Assembly (NCBI RefSeq): GCF_023898865.1
Contig: NZ_JAGSOV010000046.1
Span: 122,579 to 186,578, forward strand
Direction: 5' to 3'
Source of the DNA: Pseudonocardia humida
GTDB taxonomy: Bacteria > Actinomycetota > Actinomycetes > Mycobacteriales > Pseudonocardiaceae
DNA length: 64,000 nucleotides
In this document: positions 48,743 through 60,586 of the stretch, one piece after another
How the letters are laid out: every line of letters begins with the position of its first letter
Position numbering within the stretch: position 1 is the stretch's first letter
Made by a program: the position numbers and the translations under genes
The notes under the pieces: model-generated
Told to the model about the DNA's origin: nothing
What the model saw: only the letters and a program-made list of their open reading frames with translations
Databases searched by the model: none

Positions 48743-49819
48743 TCAGGCCGGGGTCGCGGACTCCGTCCGGGTGCCGGTGGCCGCGCGCACGGCCGGTGCG
48801 ACCTCGGTGCCGAGCAGCTCGATGGCCCGCAGCACGTCGCGGTGCGGCACGTCGCCGATGGCGAGCTGGACGAGCATCCGGTCGTGGCCGAAGACCTCGT
48901 GCAGGGCGAGGATCTTCTCGGTCACCTGCTGCGGCGAACCCACGACGTAGGCCCCGCGCGGCCCGACCTGGGCGTCGAACGCGGCCCGGTCGGTGGGGCC
49001 CCAGCCGCGCTCGGCGCCGATCCGGTTCATCACCGCCGAGTGCGCGGGGTAGTAGGTGTCGGCGGCGGCCTGGCTGGTGTCGGCCACGAAGCCGTGCATG
49101 TTGAGGCTGAACGGCAGCCGCGGGTGGTCGGCGCGACGGGCCGCCTCGCGGTGCAGCTCGGCCAGCCCGGCGAACTGCTCGGGCATCCCCCCGATGATCG
49201 CCAGCGCCATCGGCAGCCCCAGCACCCCGGCCCGCACCACCGAGTGCGGGTTGCCGCCGACCGCAACCCAGACCGGGAGCGGGTCCTGCACGGGCCGCGG
49301 GTGCACCGACTGCCCCCGCAGCGGCGCCCGGTGCCGCCCGGACCAGCTGACCGGCTGCCCCGACCGCAGCGCCAGCAGCAGCTCCAGCTTCTCGGCGAAC
49401 AGCTCGTCGTAGTCGGCGAGGTCGTAGCCGAACAGCGGGAACGACTCGGTGAACGAGCCGCGCCCGGCCATGATCTCCGCCCGCCCGCCGGAGAGCAGGT
49501 CGAGCGTGGCGTACTGCTGCACCACCCGGACCGGGTCGTCCGAGCTGAGCACGGTGACCGCACTGGTCAGCCGGATGGCGCTGGTCCGCTCGGCGGCCGC
49601 GGCGAGGATCATGGCCGGCGCGGAGGCCGCGTAGTCGGCGCGGTGGTGCTCGCCGACCCCGTAGACCCGCAGACCCACCTGGTCGGCCAGCGCGATCTCC
49701 TCGACGACCTCGCGCACGCGCTGGGCCGGGCCCACCCCACCGGGGCCCGGACTCACGTCGGCGAAGGTGTACGCACCGATCTCCACGACGTCGCCAACCT
49801 CCCCCACCCGCCCGGTCAT
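48743..49819 (-). CDS. LLM-class flavin-dependent monooxygenase
   Basis: The protein has 358 aa. The luciferase-like TIM-barrel signatures are VGVGEHHRADYAASAPAMILAAAAERTSAIRLTSAVTVLSSDDPVRVVQQYATLDLLSGGRAEIMAGRGSF and PLPVWVAVGGNPHSVVRAG. ADQVGLRVYGVGEHH and the GRGSFTESFPLFG loop are close to the class that uses FMN or F420. Substrate unknown. It lies 22 bp after the AlkD-like gene on the same strand and may share its promoter. Confidence 0.85.
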   Translation of the reverse strand: MTGRVGEVGDVVEIGAYTFADVSPGPGGVGPAQRVREVVEEIALADQVGLRVYGVGEHHRADYAASAPAMILAAAAERTSAIRLTSAVTVLSSDDPVRVVQQYATLDLLSGGRAEIMAGRGSFTESFPLFGYDLADYDELFAEKLELLLALRSGQPVSWSGRHRAPLRGQSVHPRPVQDPLPVWVAVGGNPHSVVRAGVLGLPMALAIIGGMPEQFAGLAELHREAARRADHPRLPFSLNMHGFVADTSQAAADTYYPAHSAVMNRIGAERGWGPTDRAAFDAQVGPRGAYVVGSPQQVTEKILALHEVFGHDRMLVQLAIGDVPHRDVLRAIELLGTEVAPAVRAATGTRTESATPA

Positions 49820-49840
49820 TCCCGTCCCGGCGAAGATCGC

Positions 49841-50521
49841 TCAGCCGATGTGCTTCAACGCCTCCCGCCGCGACAGCGGCGACAGGTCGGGGTGCTCGTC
49901 GACGAACGCCCGCACCCACCCCGCGTCGACCCGGGCGTACTGGCGCAGCGCCCACCCGATGCCCTTGCGCAGGAAGAAGTCGGGGTCGTGCTGGTTGGCC
50001 TCGATGGCGTCGCGGAGCAGGTCGAGATCGGTCTGCGCGCCGGACTGGAGCTGGCAGATCACCGACGTGCGGCGCAGCCACCGGTCCGGATCGCTGATCC
50101 ACCCCCGCACGACCGGGGTCAGCTCGCCGCGGTGGGCGCGCAGCAGCGGCGCGATGTGCCGGTTGGCGATCTCGTCGGTGAAGTCCCACCAGCCACCGGA
50201 CACGATCCACCGGCGGTGCACCGGCACCCATCCCGGGCGCGCCCAGCTCGCGTAGCGCCGGTGACCGAGCAGGGCGATGGCGAGGTAGCGCTCCTCGCGG
50301 TAGGCCGCCCCGGTCCACAGGGTGTCGGCGACGGCCAGGAGTTCGTCGGCGTCGTCGAGGGGGTGGGCGGCGACGAGGGTGCGGAGCAGGCGCTCGCGCG
50401 CCGGCTTCGGGACGCCGCGGAACGGCATCTCCGACTTCATGTAGGCGCGCATCGGCTCGGCGGCCGCGGGGTCGGCCACGTCGGCGAGCCCTTCCCGGGC
50501 GGCCCGGACCCACTCGTGCAT
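49841..50521 (-). CDS. AlkD-like DNA alkylation repair protein
   Basis: The protein has 226 aa from ATG 50521; the frame opens at 50551. It is an all-helical HEAT-like repeat protein: AYMKSEMPFRGVPKPARERLLRTLVAAHP, TGAAYREERYLAIALLGHRRYASWARPGWVPVHRRWIVSGGWWDFTDEIANRHIAPLLRAH, DPDRWLRRTSVICQLQS, and FFLRKGIGWALRQYARVDAGWVRAFVDEHPDLSPLSRREALKHIG. AlkD family glycosylases remove bulky alkyl bases without base flipping. The aromatic and Asp residues of the active site (WWDFTDEI) are present. It is divergent from argC. Confidence 0.85.
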   Translation of the reverse strand: MHEWVRAAREGLADVADPAAAEPMRAYMKSEMPFRGVPKPARERLLRTLVAAHPLDDADELLAVADTLWTGAAYREERYLAIALLGHRRYASWARPGWVPVHRRWIVSGGWWDFTDEIANRHIAPLLRAHRGELTPVVRGWISDPDRWLRRTSVICQLQSGAQTDLDLLRDAIEANQHDPDFFLRKGIGWALRQYARVDAGWVRAFVDEHPDLSPLSRREALKHIG

Positions 50522-50576
50522 GGGGCGACGATATTGGGGTGGGCGGAACACCCGAGACGGACATCAGCCCAAAGGA

Positions 50577-50618
50577 CATTGCATCTGATTGCAGGACCAT
50601 GCATAGTCATGCGCATGG
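50577..50618. promoter_or_regulatory. ARG boxes at the argC promoter
   Basis: CCATGC-N10-GCATGG (50597-50618) is an inverted repeat with TGCATA and ATGCGCATG elements like actinobacterial ArgR sites. A second, weaker half, CATTGCATCTGATTGCA, precedes it at 50577-50593. The site overlaps the argC start codon at 50609. It fits repression by the ArgR encoded in this operon. Confidence 0.65.
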
Positions 50619-51646
50619 TGCGGATCGCGGTGGCCGGCGCGAGCGGGTACGCCGGTGGAGAGCTGTTGCGGCTCCTGCTGGCCCATCCCGACGTGGAGAT
50701 CGGGGCGTTGACCGCGGGCGGCAACGCCGGCAACCGGCTCGGCGCCCTGCAGCCGCACCTGGTGCCGCTGGCCGACCGCGTCCTGCAGGACACGACGCCC
50801 GAGGCGCTCGCCGGGCACGACGTCGTCTTCCTGGCCCTGCCGCACGGCAGGTCGGCGGAGGTCGCGGCGCAGCTCGGACCGGACGTGCTGGTCGTCGACT
50901 GCGGTGCCGACCACCGGCTCACCGACCCCGCGGCCTGGCTGCGCTGGTACGGCGGGGAGCACGCCGGGTCCTGGCCGTACGGCCTGCCCGAGCTGCCCGG
51001 CGCGCGCGACGGCCTGCGCGGGGCGAAGCGGATCGCCGTGCCCGGCTGCTACCCCACCGTGTCGAGCCTGGCGCTGTTCCCGGCGGTCGCGGCCGGGATC
51101 GTGGCCTCCGAGGTCGTGATCACCGCCGTGAGCGGGACGTCCGGGGCCGGGAAGTCGCCCAAGACGCACCTGCTCGGCTCGGAGGTGATGGGTTCGCTGT
51201 CCGCCTACGGCGTGGGCGGCGCGCACCGGCACACCCCGGAGATCGTGCAGAACCTGTCGGCGGTGGCCGGGCGGCCGGTCGGGGTCAGCTTCACCCCGGT
51301 GCTGGCGCCGCTGCCGCGCGGCATCCTGGCCACCTGCTCGGCCGCGCTCACCGGCGACGGTGCCGGCGCGGACGTGACGGCCCGCGAGGTGTACGAGAAG
51401 GCCTTCGCCGACGAGCCGTTCGTGCACCTGCTCCCGGAGGGGGAGTGGCCGGCGACTGCATCGACCTCGGGCGCCAACACCGCGCTGGTGCAGGTGGCCG
51501 TCGACCCCGACGCCGGGCGGCTCGTGGTCGTGGCCGCGATCGACAACCTGACCAAGGGCACCGCCGGCGGCGCCGTCCAGTCCATGAACATCGCGCTCGG
51601 CCTGCCCGAGACCACCGGCCTGCCGATGACGGGAGTGGCACCGTGA
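50609..51646 (+). CDS. argC: N-acetyl-gamma-glutamyl-phosphate reductase
   Basis: The protein has 345 aa from ATG 50609 (ATG 50615 also fits). It has the NAD(P) motif VRIAVAGASGYAGGELLRLL, the active-site Cys in IAVPGCYPTVSSLALFP and the conserved SGTSGAGKSPK, HRHTPEI and GILATCSAAL. It reduces N-acetylglutamyl phosphate in arginine synthesis. It starts the arg operon and overlaps the small linker frame at 51643 by GTGA. Confidence 0.97.
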   Translation: MRMVRIAVAGASGYAGGELLRLLLAHPDVEIGALTAGGNAGNRLGALQPHLVPLADRVLQDTTPEALAGHDVVFLALPHGRSAEVAAQLGPDVLVVDCGADHRLTDPAAWLRWYGGEHAGSWPYGLPELPGARDGLRGAKRIAVPGCYPTVSSLALFPAVAAGIVASEVVITAVSGTSGAGKSPKTHLLGSEVMGSLSAYGVGGAHRHTPEIVQNLSAVAGRPVGVSFTPVLAPLPRGILATCSAALTGDGAGADVTAREVYEKAFADEPFVHLLPEGEWPATASTSGANTALVQVAVDPDAGRLVVVAAIDNLTKGTAGGAVQSMNIALGLPETTGLPMTGVAP

Positions 51647-51720
51647 GCGAGCTTGCGGGCGAACCATCCGACGCAGTGCGTCGCGCAGCGCCGACCGAGC
51701 GCAGCGGGGGAGAGCGATGA
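51643..51720 (+). CDS. 25-codon linker frame between argC and argJ
   Basis: A GTG overlapping the argC stop (GTGA) opens a frame that closes in the argJ start (ATGA). It encodes VSELAGEPSDAVRRAAPTER then SGGER. Closely related sequence, including SELAGEP or NELASES, recurs at the argB/argD and argF/argR junctions, where it is in frame with the next gene. Here the double overlap could hand ribosomes from argC to argJ. The peptide itself is probably not functional. Confidence 0.45.
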   Translation: MSELAGEPSDAVRRAAPTERSGGER

Positions 51721-52880
51721 GCGTCGTCGCGGCGAAGGGGTTCCGGGCGGCGGGGGTGGCCGCCGGGATCAAGGCGAGCGGCAACCCCGACCTCGCCCTC
51801 GTCGTCAACGACGGGCCGCGCTTCGACGCCGCGGGCGTCTTCACCCGCAACAAGGTCAAGGCCGCCCCCGTGCTGTGGACCGAGCAGGTCGTGGCGGCGA
51901 CGCGGCGGCTGCGCGCGGTCGTCCTGAACTCCGGGGGCGCCAACGCCTGCACCGGGCACGAGGGCTTCCAGACCGCGCACTCCACCGCCGAGAAGGCCGC
52001 GGCCCTGCTCGACGCCGGCGCGATCGAGGTCGCGGTGTGCTCGACCGGGCTGATCGGCGCCCAGCTGCCGCGCGGGCGGGTGCTGGCCGGTGTCGAGCGG
52101 GCCCACGCCGCGCTCAGCGCCGCGCCGGGCGCGGGGCCGGCCGCCGCCGCCGCGATCATGACCACCGACACGGTGGTCAAGCAGGCCGCGCACAGCGACG
52201 GCGCGGGCTGGAGCGTCGGCGGGATGGCCAAGGGCGCCGGGATGATCGCGCCCTCGATGGCCACGATGCTCGCCGTCGTCACCACCGACGCCGCCATCGA
52301 CGGCGAGGTGCTCGACGAGGCCCTGCGCGCGGCCGTGCGGGTCAGCTTCGACCGCCTCGACGTCGACGGCTCCACCTCCACCAACGACACCGTGCTGGTG
52401 CTGGCCTCGGGGGCCAGCGGTGTCGAGGCCGACCCGCTGGCCTTCACCGCGGCGCTGACCGCCGTCTGCCGCGACCTGGCCCAGCAGATGCAGGCCGACG
52501 CCGAGGGCGTCACCAAGCGGATCACGGTGCGGGTCAGCGGGGCCGCGAGCGAGGACGACGCGGTGACCGTCGCCCGCACCGTCGCCCGCGACAGCCTGGT
52601 CAAGACGGCGCTGTTCGGCTCCGACCCGAACTGGGGCCGGGTGGCGGCCGCCGTCGGCTACAGCGACGCCGACGTCAACCCCGAGATGCTCGACATCTCC
52701 ATCAACGGGGCGCTGCTCTGCCACCGCGGGGTCGCCTCCGGCGACCGCTCCGCGGCCGACCTGTCGGGCAAGGAGGTGCTGGTGCACGTCGAGCTCGGCC
52801 TCGGCGACGGCCACGCCGAGATCCTGACCACCGACCTCTCGCACGCCTACGTGGAGGAGAACAGTGCCTACTCCTCCTGA
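51717..52880 (+). CDS. argJ: bifunctional glutamate N-acetyltransferase/ornithine acetyltransferase
   Basis: The protein has 387 aa. ArgJ cleaves itself before the Thr of the TTDT motif, seen here as AAIMTTDTVVKQA. Other conserved parts are GVFTRNKVKAAPVLWTEQVV, LNSGGANACTGHEGF, GGMAKGAGMIAPSMATMLAVVTTDA, FDRLDVDGSTSTNDTVLVLASG and LFGSDPNWGRVAAAVGYSD. It recycles the acetyl group from N-acetylornithine to glutamate. argB starts 17 bp before its stop. Confidence 0.97.
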   Translation: MSVVAAKGFRAAGVAAGIKASGNPDLALVVNDGPRFDAAGVFTRNKVKAAPVLWTEQVVAATRRLRAVVLNSGGANACTGHEGFQTAHSTAEKAAALLDAGAIEVAVCSTGLIGAQLPRGRVLAGVERAHAALSAAPGAGPAAAAAIMTTDTVVKQAAHSDGAGWSVGGMAKGAGMIAPSMATMLAVVTTDAAIDGEVLDEALRAAVRVSFDRLDVDGSTSTNDTVLVLASGASGVEADPLAFTAALTAVCRDLAQQMQADAEGVTKRITVRVSGAASEDDAVTVARTVARDSLVKTALFGSDPNWGRVAAAVGYSDADVNPEMLDISINGALLCHRGVASGDRSAADLSGKEVLVHVELGLGDGHAEILTTDLSHAYVEENSAYSS

Positions 52881-53750
52881 CGCGCGGCTGGCGGGCGCCG
52901 CGGAGAAGGCGGCGGTCCTGTCCGAGGCGCTGCCCTGGCTGCAGCGGTGGCACGGGCAGGTCGTGGTGATCAAGTACGGCGGCAACGCCATGATCGACGA
53001 GGGCCTCAAGCAGGCGTTCGCCCGTGACATGGTGTTCCTGCGCCTGGCCGGCATCCACCCCGTCGTCGTGCACGGCGGTGGCCCGCAGATCAGCGCGATG
53101 CTCGAGCGCCTCGGCCTGCCGGGGGAGTTCCGCGGCGGGCTGCGGGTCACCACGCCCGAGACGGTCGACATCGTGCGGATGGTGCTGGTCGGGCAGGTCG
53201 GCCGCGAGCTGGTCGGGCTGATCAACCAGCACGGGCCCTACGCGGTCGGGCTCTCCGGCGAGGACGCCGGCCTGTTCACCGCCGAGAAGCGCACGGCGCT
53301 CGTCGGGGGCGAGGAGGTCGACATCGGCCTGGTCGGCGACGTCGTCGAGGTCAAGCCGTCCGCGGTGCTCGACATCGTGGCCGCCGGGCGGATCCCGGTG
53401 GTCGCCGGCGTCGCCCCGGACGTCGACGGGCAGGTCTACAACATCAACGCCGACAGCGCGGCGGCCGCGCTGGCGGCCGGCCTCGGGGCCGCGAAGCTCG
53501 TGGTGCTGACCGACGTCGAGGGCCTGTACGCGAACTACCCCGACCCGGACTCGCTGATCACCGAGCTGACCGCGGACGAGCTCGAACCGATGCTGCCCGC
53601 CCTGGAGTCCGGGATGGCCCCGAAGATGGAAGCCTGCCTGCGCGCCGTGCGCGGCGGCGTCGGCCGTGCGCACGTGATCGACGGCCGGTTGCCGCACTCG
53701 GTGCTGCTCGAAGTGTTCACCAGCGAAGGAGTCGGAACGATGGTGCGCCC

Positions 53751-53754
<4 letters not shown>
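52864..53754 (+). CDS. argB: acetylglutamate kinase
   Basis: The protein has 296 aa from GTG 52864. It shows the amino-acid kinase core VVIKYGGNAMIDEGLKQAFARDMVFLRLAGIHPVVVHGGGPQI, EDAGLFTAEK, VVAGVAPDVDGQVYNINADSAAAALAAGLGAAKLVVLTDVEGLY and GMAPKMEACLRAVRGGVGRAHVIDGRLPHSVLLEVFT. It phosphorylates N-acetylglutamate; it is usually the arginine-inhibited step. It overlaps argJ by 17 bp and argD by 4 nt. Confidence 0.97.
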
Positions 53755-54958
<1,204 letters not shown>

Positions 54959-54959
<1 letters not shown>

Positions 54960-55879
54960 TGGTCCGCCACCTCCTGCGCGACGACGACCTCACCCCCGAC
55001 GAGCAGAGCGCCGTCCTCGACCTGGCCGACGCCATGAAGGCCGAGCCGTTCGCGCGGCGACCGCTGGAGGGGCCGCGGTCGGTGGCCGTGCTGTTCGACA
55101 AGGCCTCCACCCGCACCCGCATCTCGTTCGAGGTGGGGATCTCCCAGCTGGGCGGCACCCCGCTGATCGTCGACGCGCGGGCCAGCCAGCTCGGCCGCGG
55201 CGAGACGATCGCCGACACCGCCCGGGTGCTCTCCCGCTACGTCGACGCCATCGTCTGGCGCACCGGCGCCCAGTCCCGCATCCAGGAGATGGCGAGCGGG
55301 TCGTCGGTTCCGGTCGTCAACGCGCTGACCGACGGGTTCCACCCGTGCCAGGTGCTGGCCGACCTGCAGACCATCCGCGAGCGCTTCGGCAAGCTGGCCG
55401 GGCTCACCCTGACCTACCTCGGCGACGGCGCCAACAACATGGCCCACTCGCTGCTGCTCGGTGGGGCGACCGCGGGGCTCACCGTCCGGATCTGCGCGCC
55501 CGAGGGCTTCACCCCCGACCAGGACGTCGTCCGCGACGCGAAGAGCCGGGCGAGCGACACCGGCGGGGGAGTGGAGCTCATCGCCGACCCGCACGCCGCG
55601 GTCGAGGGCGCCGACGTCGTCGTCACCGACACGTGGGTGTCCATGGGCCAGGAGGACGACGGCCTCGACCGGGCGGCCCCGTTCCGCCCGCTGCAGGTCA
55701 ACGCCGGTCTGCTGGCCCGGGCCGCGGAGGGCGCGATCGTGCTGCACTGCCTGCCGGCGCACCGCGGCCACGAGATCACCGACGAGGTGCTCGACGGCCC
55801 GGCCAGCGCGGTGTGGGACGAGGCCGAGAACCGGCTGCACGCGCAGAAGGCGCTGCTGGCGTGGTTGCTCCGGGCATGA
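54959..55879 (+). CDS. argF: ornithine carbamoyltransferase
   Basis: The protein has 306 aa from ATG 54959, overlapping the argD stop by 1 nt. It has the carbamoyl-phosphate motif FDKASTRTRISFEVG, HPCQVLADLQTI, LTYLGDGANNMAHSLLLGGATAG, VTDTWVSMGQEDDG and the ornithine-binding LHCLPAHRGHEITDEVLDG. It forms citrulline. Its stop overlaps the second SELAGEP repeat start as ATGA. Confidence 0.97.
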
Positions 55880-55950
55880 GCGAGCTCGCGGGCGAACCAC
55901 CGGCGCCGCACCTCCGGTCGTCCCCGGCCGAGCGCCAGCGAGGGAGCGCG
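55876..55950 (+). repeat. SELAGEP-type repeat between argF and argR
   Basis: From ATG 55876 the DNA encodes MSELAGEPPAPHLRSSPAER then QRGSA and runs on in frame into argR (ATG 55951). It is closely similar to 51643-51720 over the first 23 or so bases and again near GAGCGC-AGCG-GGGAG at its end. argR may thus start here with 25 extra residues, or at 55951. Confidence 0.6.
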
Positions 55951-56424
55951 ATGACCAGAGCCGCGCGCCAGGCCCGGATCGTCGAGCTGATCCGGGACCG
56001 GGCCGTGCACAGCCAGTCCGAGCTGCTGGCGATGCTGGAGGACGAGGGCGTCGGCACCACCCAGGCCACGCTCTCCCGCGACCTCGACGAGCTCGGCGCG
56101 GTCAAGCTGCGCGGTGCCGACGGCGGCACGCCGGTCTACGTCATCCCCGACGACGGCAGCCCGGTGCGCGGCATCTCCGGCGGCACCGCCCGGCTGGGCA
56201 AGCTCCTGGGGGAGCTGCTGACCGGTGCGGACGCGAGTGGGAACCTCGCCGTGCTGCGGACCCCGCCCGGGGCCGCGCACTACCTGGCCAGCGCCCTGGA
56301 CCGCGCGGCCCTGCACGACGTCGTCGGCACCATCGCCGGCGACGACACCCTCGTGGTGGTGGCCCGCGAGCCCCTCACCGGCGCCGAACTCGTCGCGCTG
56401 CTGCGCGAACTCCAGCCCCGCTGA
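55951..56424 (+). CDS. argR: arginine repressor
   Basis: The protein has 157 aa from ATG 55951; an in-frame ATG at 55876 would add 25 residues from a repeat. The DNA-binding half is ARQARIVELIRDRAVHSQSELLAMLEDEGVGTTQATLSRDLDELGAVKLR. The C-terminal half is the hexamer and arginine-binding domain (LLTGADASGNLAVLRTPPGAAHYLASALDRAALHDVVGTIAGDDTLVVVAREPLTG, with the GDDT loop). It represses the operon through the ARG box at 50577. Confidence 0.96.
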   Translation: MTRAARQARIVELIRDRAVHSQSELLAMLEDEGVGTTQATLSRDLDELGAVKLRGADGGTPVYVIPDDGSPVRGISGGTARLGKLLGELLTGADASGNLAVLRTPPGAAHYLASALDRAALHDVVGTIAGDDTLVVVAREPLTGAELVALLRELQPR

Positions 56425-56455
56425 CCGTCAGCGCCAATTCAGCAAGGAGCCTGTC

Positions 56456-57888
56456 TTGAGCAAGGTCCTGACCTCCCTCCCGAAGGGCGAGCGCATCGGC
56501 ATCGCCTTCTCCGGGGGCCTCGACACCTCCGTGGCGGTCGCCTGGATGCGCGAGAGCGGCGGGATCCCGTGCACCTACACCGCCGACCTCGGCCAGTACG
56601 ACGAGCCCGACATCGCCGGCGTGCCCGTGCGCGCCCGGCAGTACGGCGCCGAGATCGCGCGCGCGGTCGACATCAAGCCGCAGCTGGTCGAGGAGGGCCT
56701 GGCCGCGCTGGCCTGCGGCGCCTTCCACATCCGCTCCGGCACCCGGACGTACTTCAACACCACGCCGCTGGGCCGCGCCGTCACCGGGACGCTGCTGGTG
56801 CGCGCGATGCAGGCCGACGACGTCAACATCTGGGGCGACGGGTCGACCTTCAAGGGCAACGACATCGAGCGGTTCTACCGCTACGGCCTGCTGGCCAACC
56901 CCGAGCTGCGCATCTACAAGCCGTGGCTCGACGCCGACTTCGTCCAGGAGCTGGGCGGGCGAGACGAGATGAGCAAGTGGCTCACCGCGCACGGGCTGCC
57001 CTACCGGGACTCGGCCGAGAAGGCCTACTCCACCGACGCCAACATCTGGGGCGCGACGCACGAGGCCAAGACGCTGGAGCACCTCGACGTCTCCCTGGAG
57101 ACCATCGAGCCGATCATGGGCGTGAAGTACTGGGACCCGTCGGTCGCGATCGAGTCCGAGGACGTCGCCGTCACCTTCGAGGCGGGCTGCCCGGTGGCGA
57201 TCAACGGCAGGCGGTTCGCCGACCAGGTCGCCCTCGTCCGGGAGGCCAACACCATCGGCGGCCGCCACGGCCTGGGCATGTCCGACCAGATCGAGAACCG
57301 GATCATCGAGGCCAAGTCGCGCGGCATCTACGAGGCGCCCGGGATGGCGCTGCTGTTCGCCGCCTACGAGCGGCTGGTCAACGCGATCCACAACGAGGAC
57401 ACCCTGGCCAACTACCACAACGAGGGCCGCAAGCTCGGCAGGCTGCTCTACGAGGGCCGCTGGCTCGACCCGCAGGCGCTGATGGTGCGCGAGTCCATCC
57501 AGCGCTGGATCGCCTCGCTGGTCACCGGCACCGTCACGCTCCGACTGCGCCGCGGCGACGACTACACGATCCTGGACACCCGCGGGCCCGGCTTCTCCTA
57601 CCACCCGGACCGGCTCTCGATGGAGCGCGTCGAGAACGCCGCCTTCGGGCCCACCGACCGGATCGGCCAGCTCACCATGCGCAACCTCGACATCGCCGAC
57701 TCCCGCGCCAAGCTGGAGGCCTACGCCGGGCAGCCGCTCGAGCAGGGCACGGTGCTCGTCGAGCACGGCACGCTGTTCGGCGAGCTGCCGGTCGGCGGCT
57801 TCGACCGGATCGCGACCGCCGACGAGACCGGCGACCGCGAGGCGTCGACGCACCTCGACGAGGCCGCGCTGGAAGCGGGCACCGACTG

Positions 57889-57889
<1 letters not shown>
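56456..57889 (+). CDS. argG: argininosuccinate synthase (E. coli-type)
   Basis: The protein has 477 aa from TTG 56456, with AAGGAG 6 nt upstream. It shows the ATP-pyrophosphatase motif IAFSGGLDTSVAVAWM, TADLGQYDEPDIAGVPVRARQYGAEIARAVDIKPQLVEEGL, and GMSDQIENRIIEAKSRGIYEAPGMALLFAAYERLVNAIHNEDTLANYHNEGRKLGRLLYEGRWLDPQALMVRES. The length and these parts are those of the E. coli-type enzyme rather than the shorter form. It condenses citrulline and aspartate. Confidence 0.97.
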
Positions 57890-59289
<1,400 letters not shown>

Positions 59290-59305
59290 ATCCGGAGGAT
59301 CACCG

Positions 59306-60559
59306 ATGACCTCGCCAGCCGACCTGGCGCGCCCCGACCTGGACGACGCGCGGCAGGCCTACGCCGACCTCAAGGCCGCGGGCATGTCCCTCGACCTGAC
59401 CCGGGGCAAGCCGTCCTCGGCCCAGCTCGACCTGGCCGCCGCGCTGCTGACCGAGCCGCTCACCGACCACAGGGCGGCCGACGGCACCGACACCCGCAAC
59501 TACGGCGGGCTCACCGGGCTCAAGGAGCTGCGCGAGATCTTCGCGCCGGTGCTGCAGGTGCCGGTCGACCAGCTGATCGCGTTCGGCAACTCCAGCCTGG
59601 AGCTGATGTACGAGACGGTCGCCCAGGCGCTGCTGACCGTCATGCCCGGCGCCGCCCACCGCTGGGCCGACGAGGAGCGCGTCGTGTTCCTCGCGCCCGT
59701 CCCCGGCTACGACCGGCACTTCGCGCTCTGCGAGAAGCTCGGCGTCGAGCTGGTCACCGTGCCGATGACCGCCGACGGCCCGGACATGGACGTCGTGGAG
59801 CAGCTCGTCGCGGGCGATCCGGCGATCAAGGGCATCTGGTGCGTGCCGAAGTACTCCAACCCCGACGGCGCGATCTACTCCGACGAGGTCAGCCGCAGGC
59901 TGGCCACGATGAGCACCGCGGCGCCGGACTTCCGGATCTTCTGGGACAACGCCTACGCGGTGCACCACCTCACCGACACCGAGCACGAGATCGCCGACGT
60001 GCTCGCGCTGGCCACCGAGGCGGGCCACGCCGACCGCGTGTTCGTCTTCGGGTCCACCTCCAAGATCACCCTCGCCGGGGCGGGCGTGTCCTTCCTGGGC
60101 GCCTCGCAGGCGAACGTCGCCTGGTGGCTCGCGGTCGCCGGCAAGCGGTCCATCGGACCGGACAAGACCAACCACCTGCGCCACGCCCGCTTCCTGCGCG
60201 ACGCCGACGGCGTCAAGGCGCACATGCGCAAGCACCGCGAGATCATCGAGCCGAAGTTCGCGGCCGTCGAGGACGTGCTCAGCCGCAACTTCGCCGACAC
60301 CCCCGGGGTGAGCTGGTCGCAGCCGCGCGGCGGCTACTTCGTCACGCTGACCGTGCCGGACGGCACCGCCACCGAGATCGTGCGGCTGGCCAAGGAGGCC
60401 GGCATCGCGCTGACCCCGGCCGGCTCCACCCACCCCTACGGCGAGGACCCCGAGGACCGCACCATCCGGCTGGCCCCGACCTTCCCGGTGCTTGACGAGG
60501 TGCAGCGGGCCATGGAGGGCGTGGCGGTCTGCGTGAAGCTGGCGCTGGTACAGCGCTGA
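59306..60559 (+). CDS. PLP-dependent aminotransferase class I
   Basis: The protein has 417 aa. It has SLDLTRGKPSSAQLDLAAALL, NYGGLTGLKELREIFAPVLQVPVDQLIAFGNSSLELMY, KYSNPDGAIYSDE, IFWDNAYAVHHL and the Lys in VFVFGSTSKITLAGAGVSF. This is the Ic-like aspartate aminotransferase subfamily common in actinobacteria. It probably uses glutamate/aspartate as donor; a role next to arginine synthesis is inferred from its 16-bp distance to argH. It may be co-transcribed. Confidence 0.87.
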   Translation: MTSPADLARPDLDDARQAYADLKAAGMSLDLTRGKPSSAQLDLAAALLTEPLTDHRAADGTDTRNYGGLTGLKELREIFAPVLQVPVDQLIAFGNSSLELMYETVAQALLTVMPGAAHRWADEERVVFLAPVPGYDRHFALCEKLGVELVTVPMTADGPDMDVVEQLVAGDPAIKGIWCVPKYSNPDGAIYSDEVSRRLATMSTAAPDFRIFWDNAYAVHHLTDTEHEIADVLALATEAGHADRVFVFGSTSKITLAGAGVSFLGASQANVAWWLAVAGKRSIGPDKTNHLRHARFLRDADGVKAHMRKHREIIEPKFAAVEDVLSRNFADTPGVSWSQPRGGYFVTLTVPDGTATEIVRLAKEAGIALTPAGSTHPYGEDPEDRTIRLAPTFPVLDEVQRAMEGVAVCVKLALVQR

Positions 60560-60586
60560 ACCGCCGGACGCAGCTCCTCGACCGCC

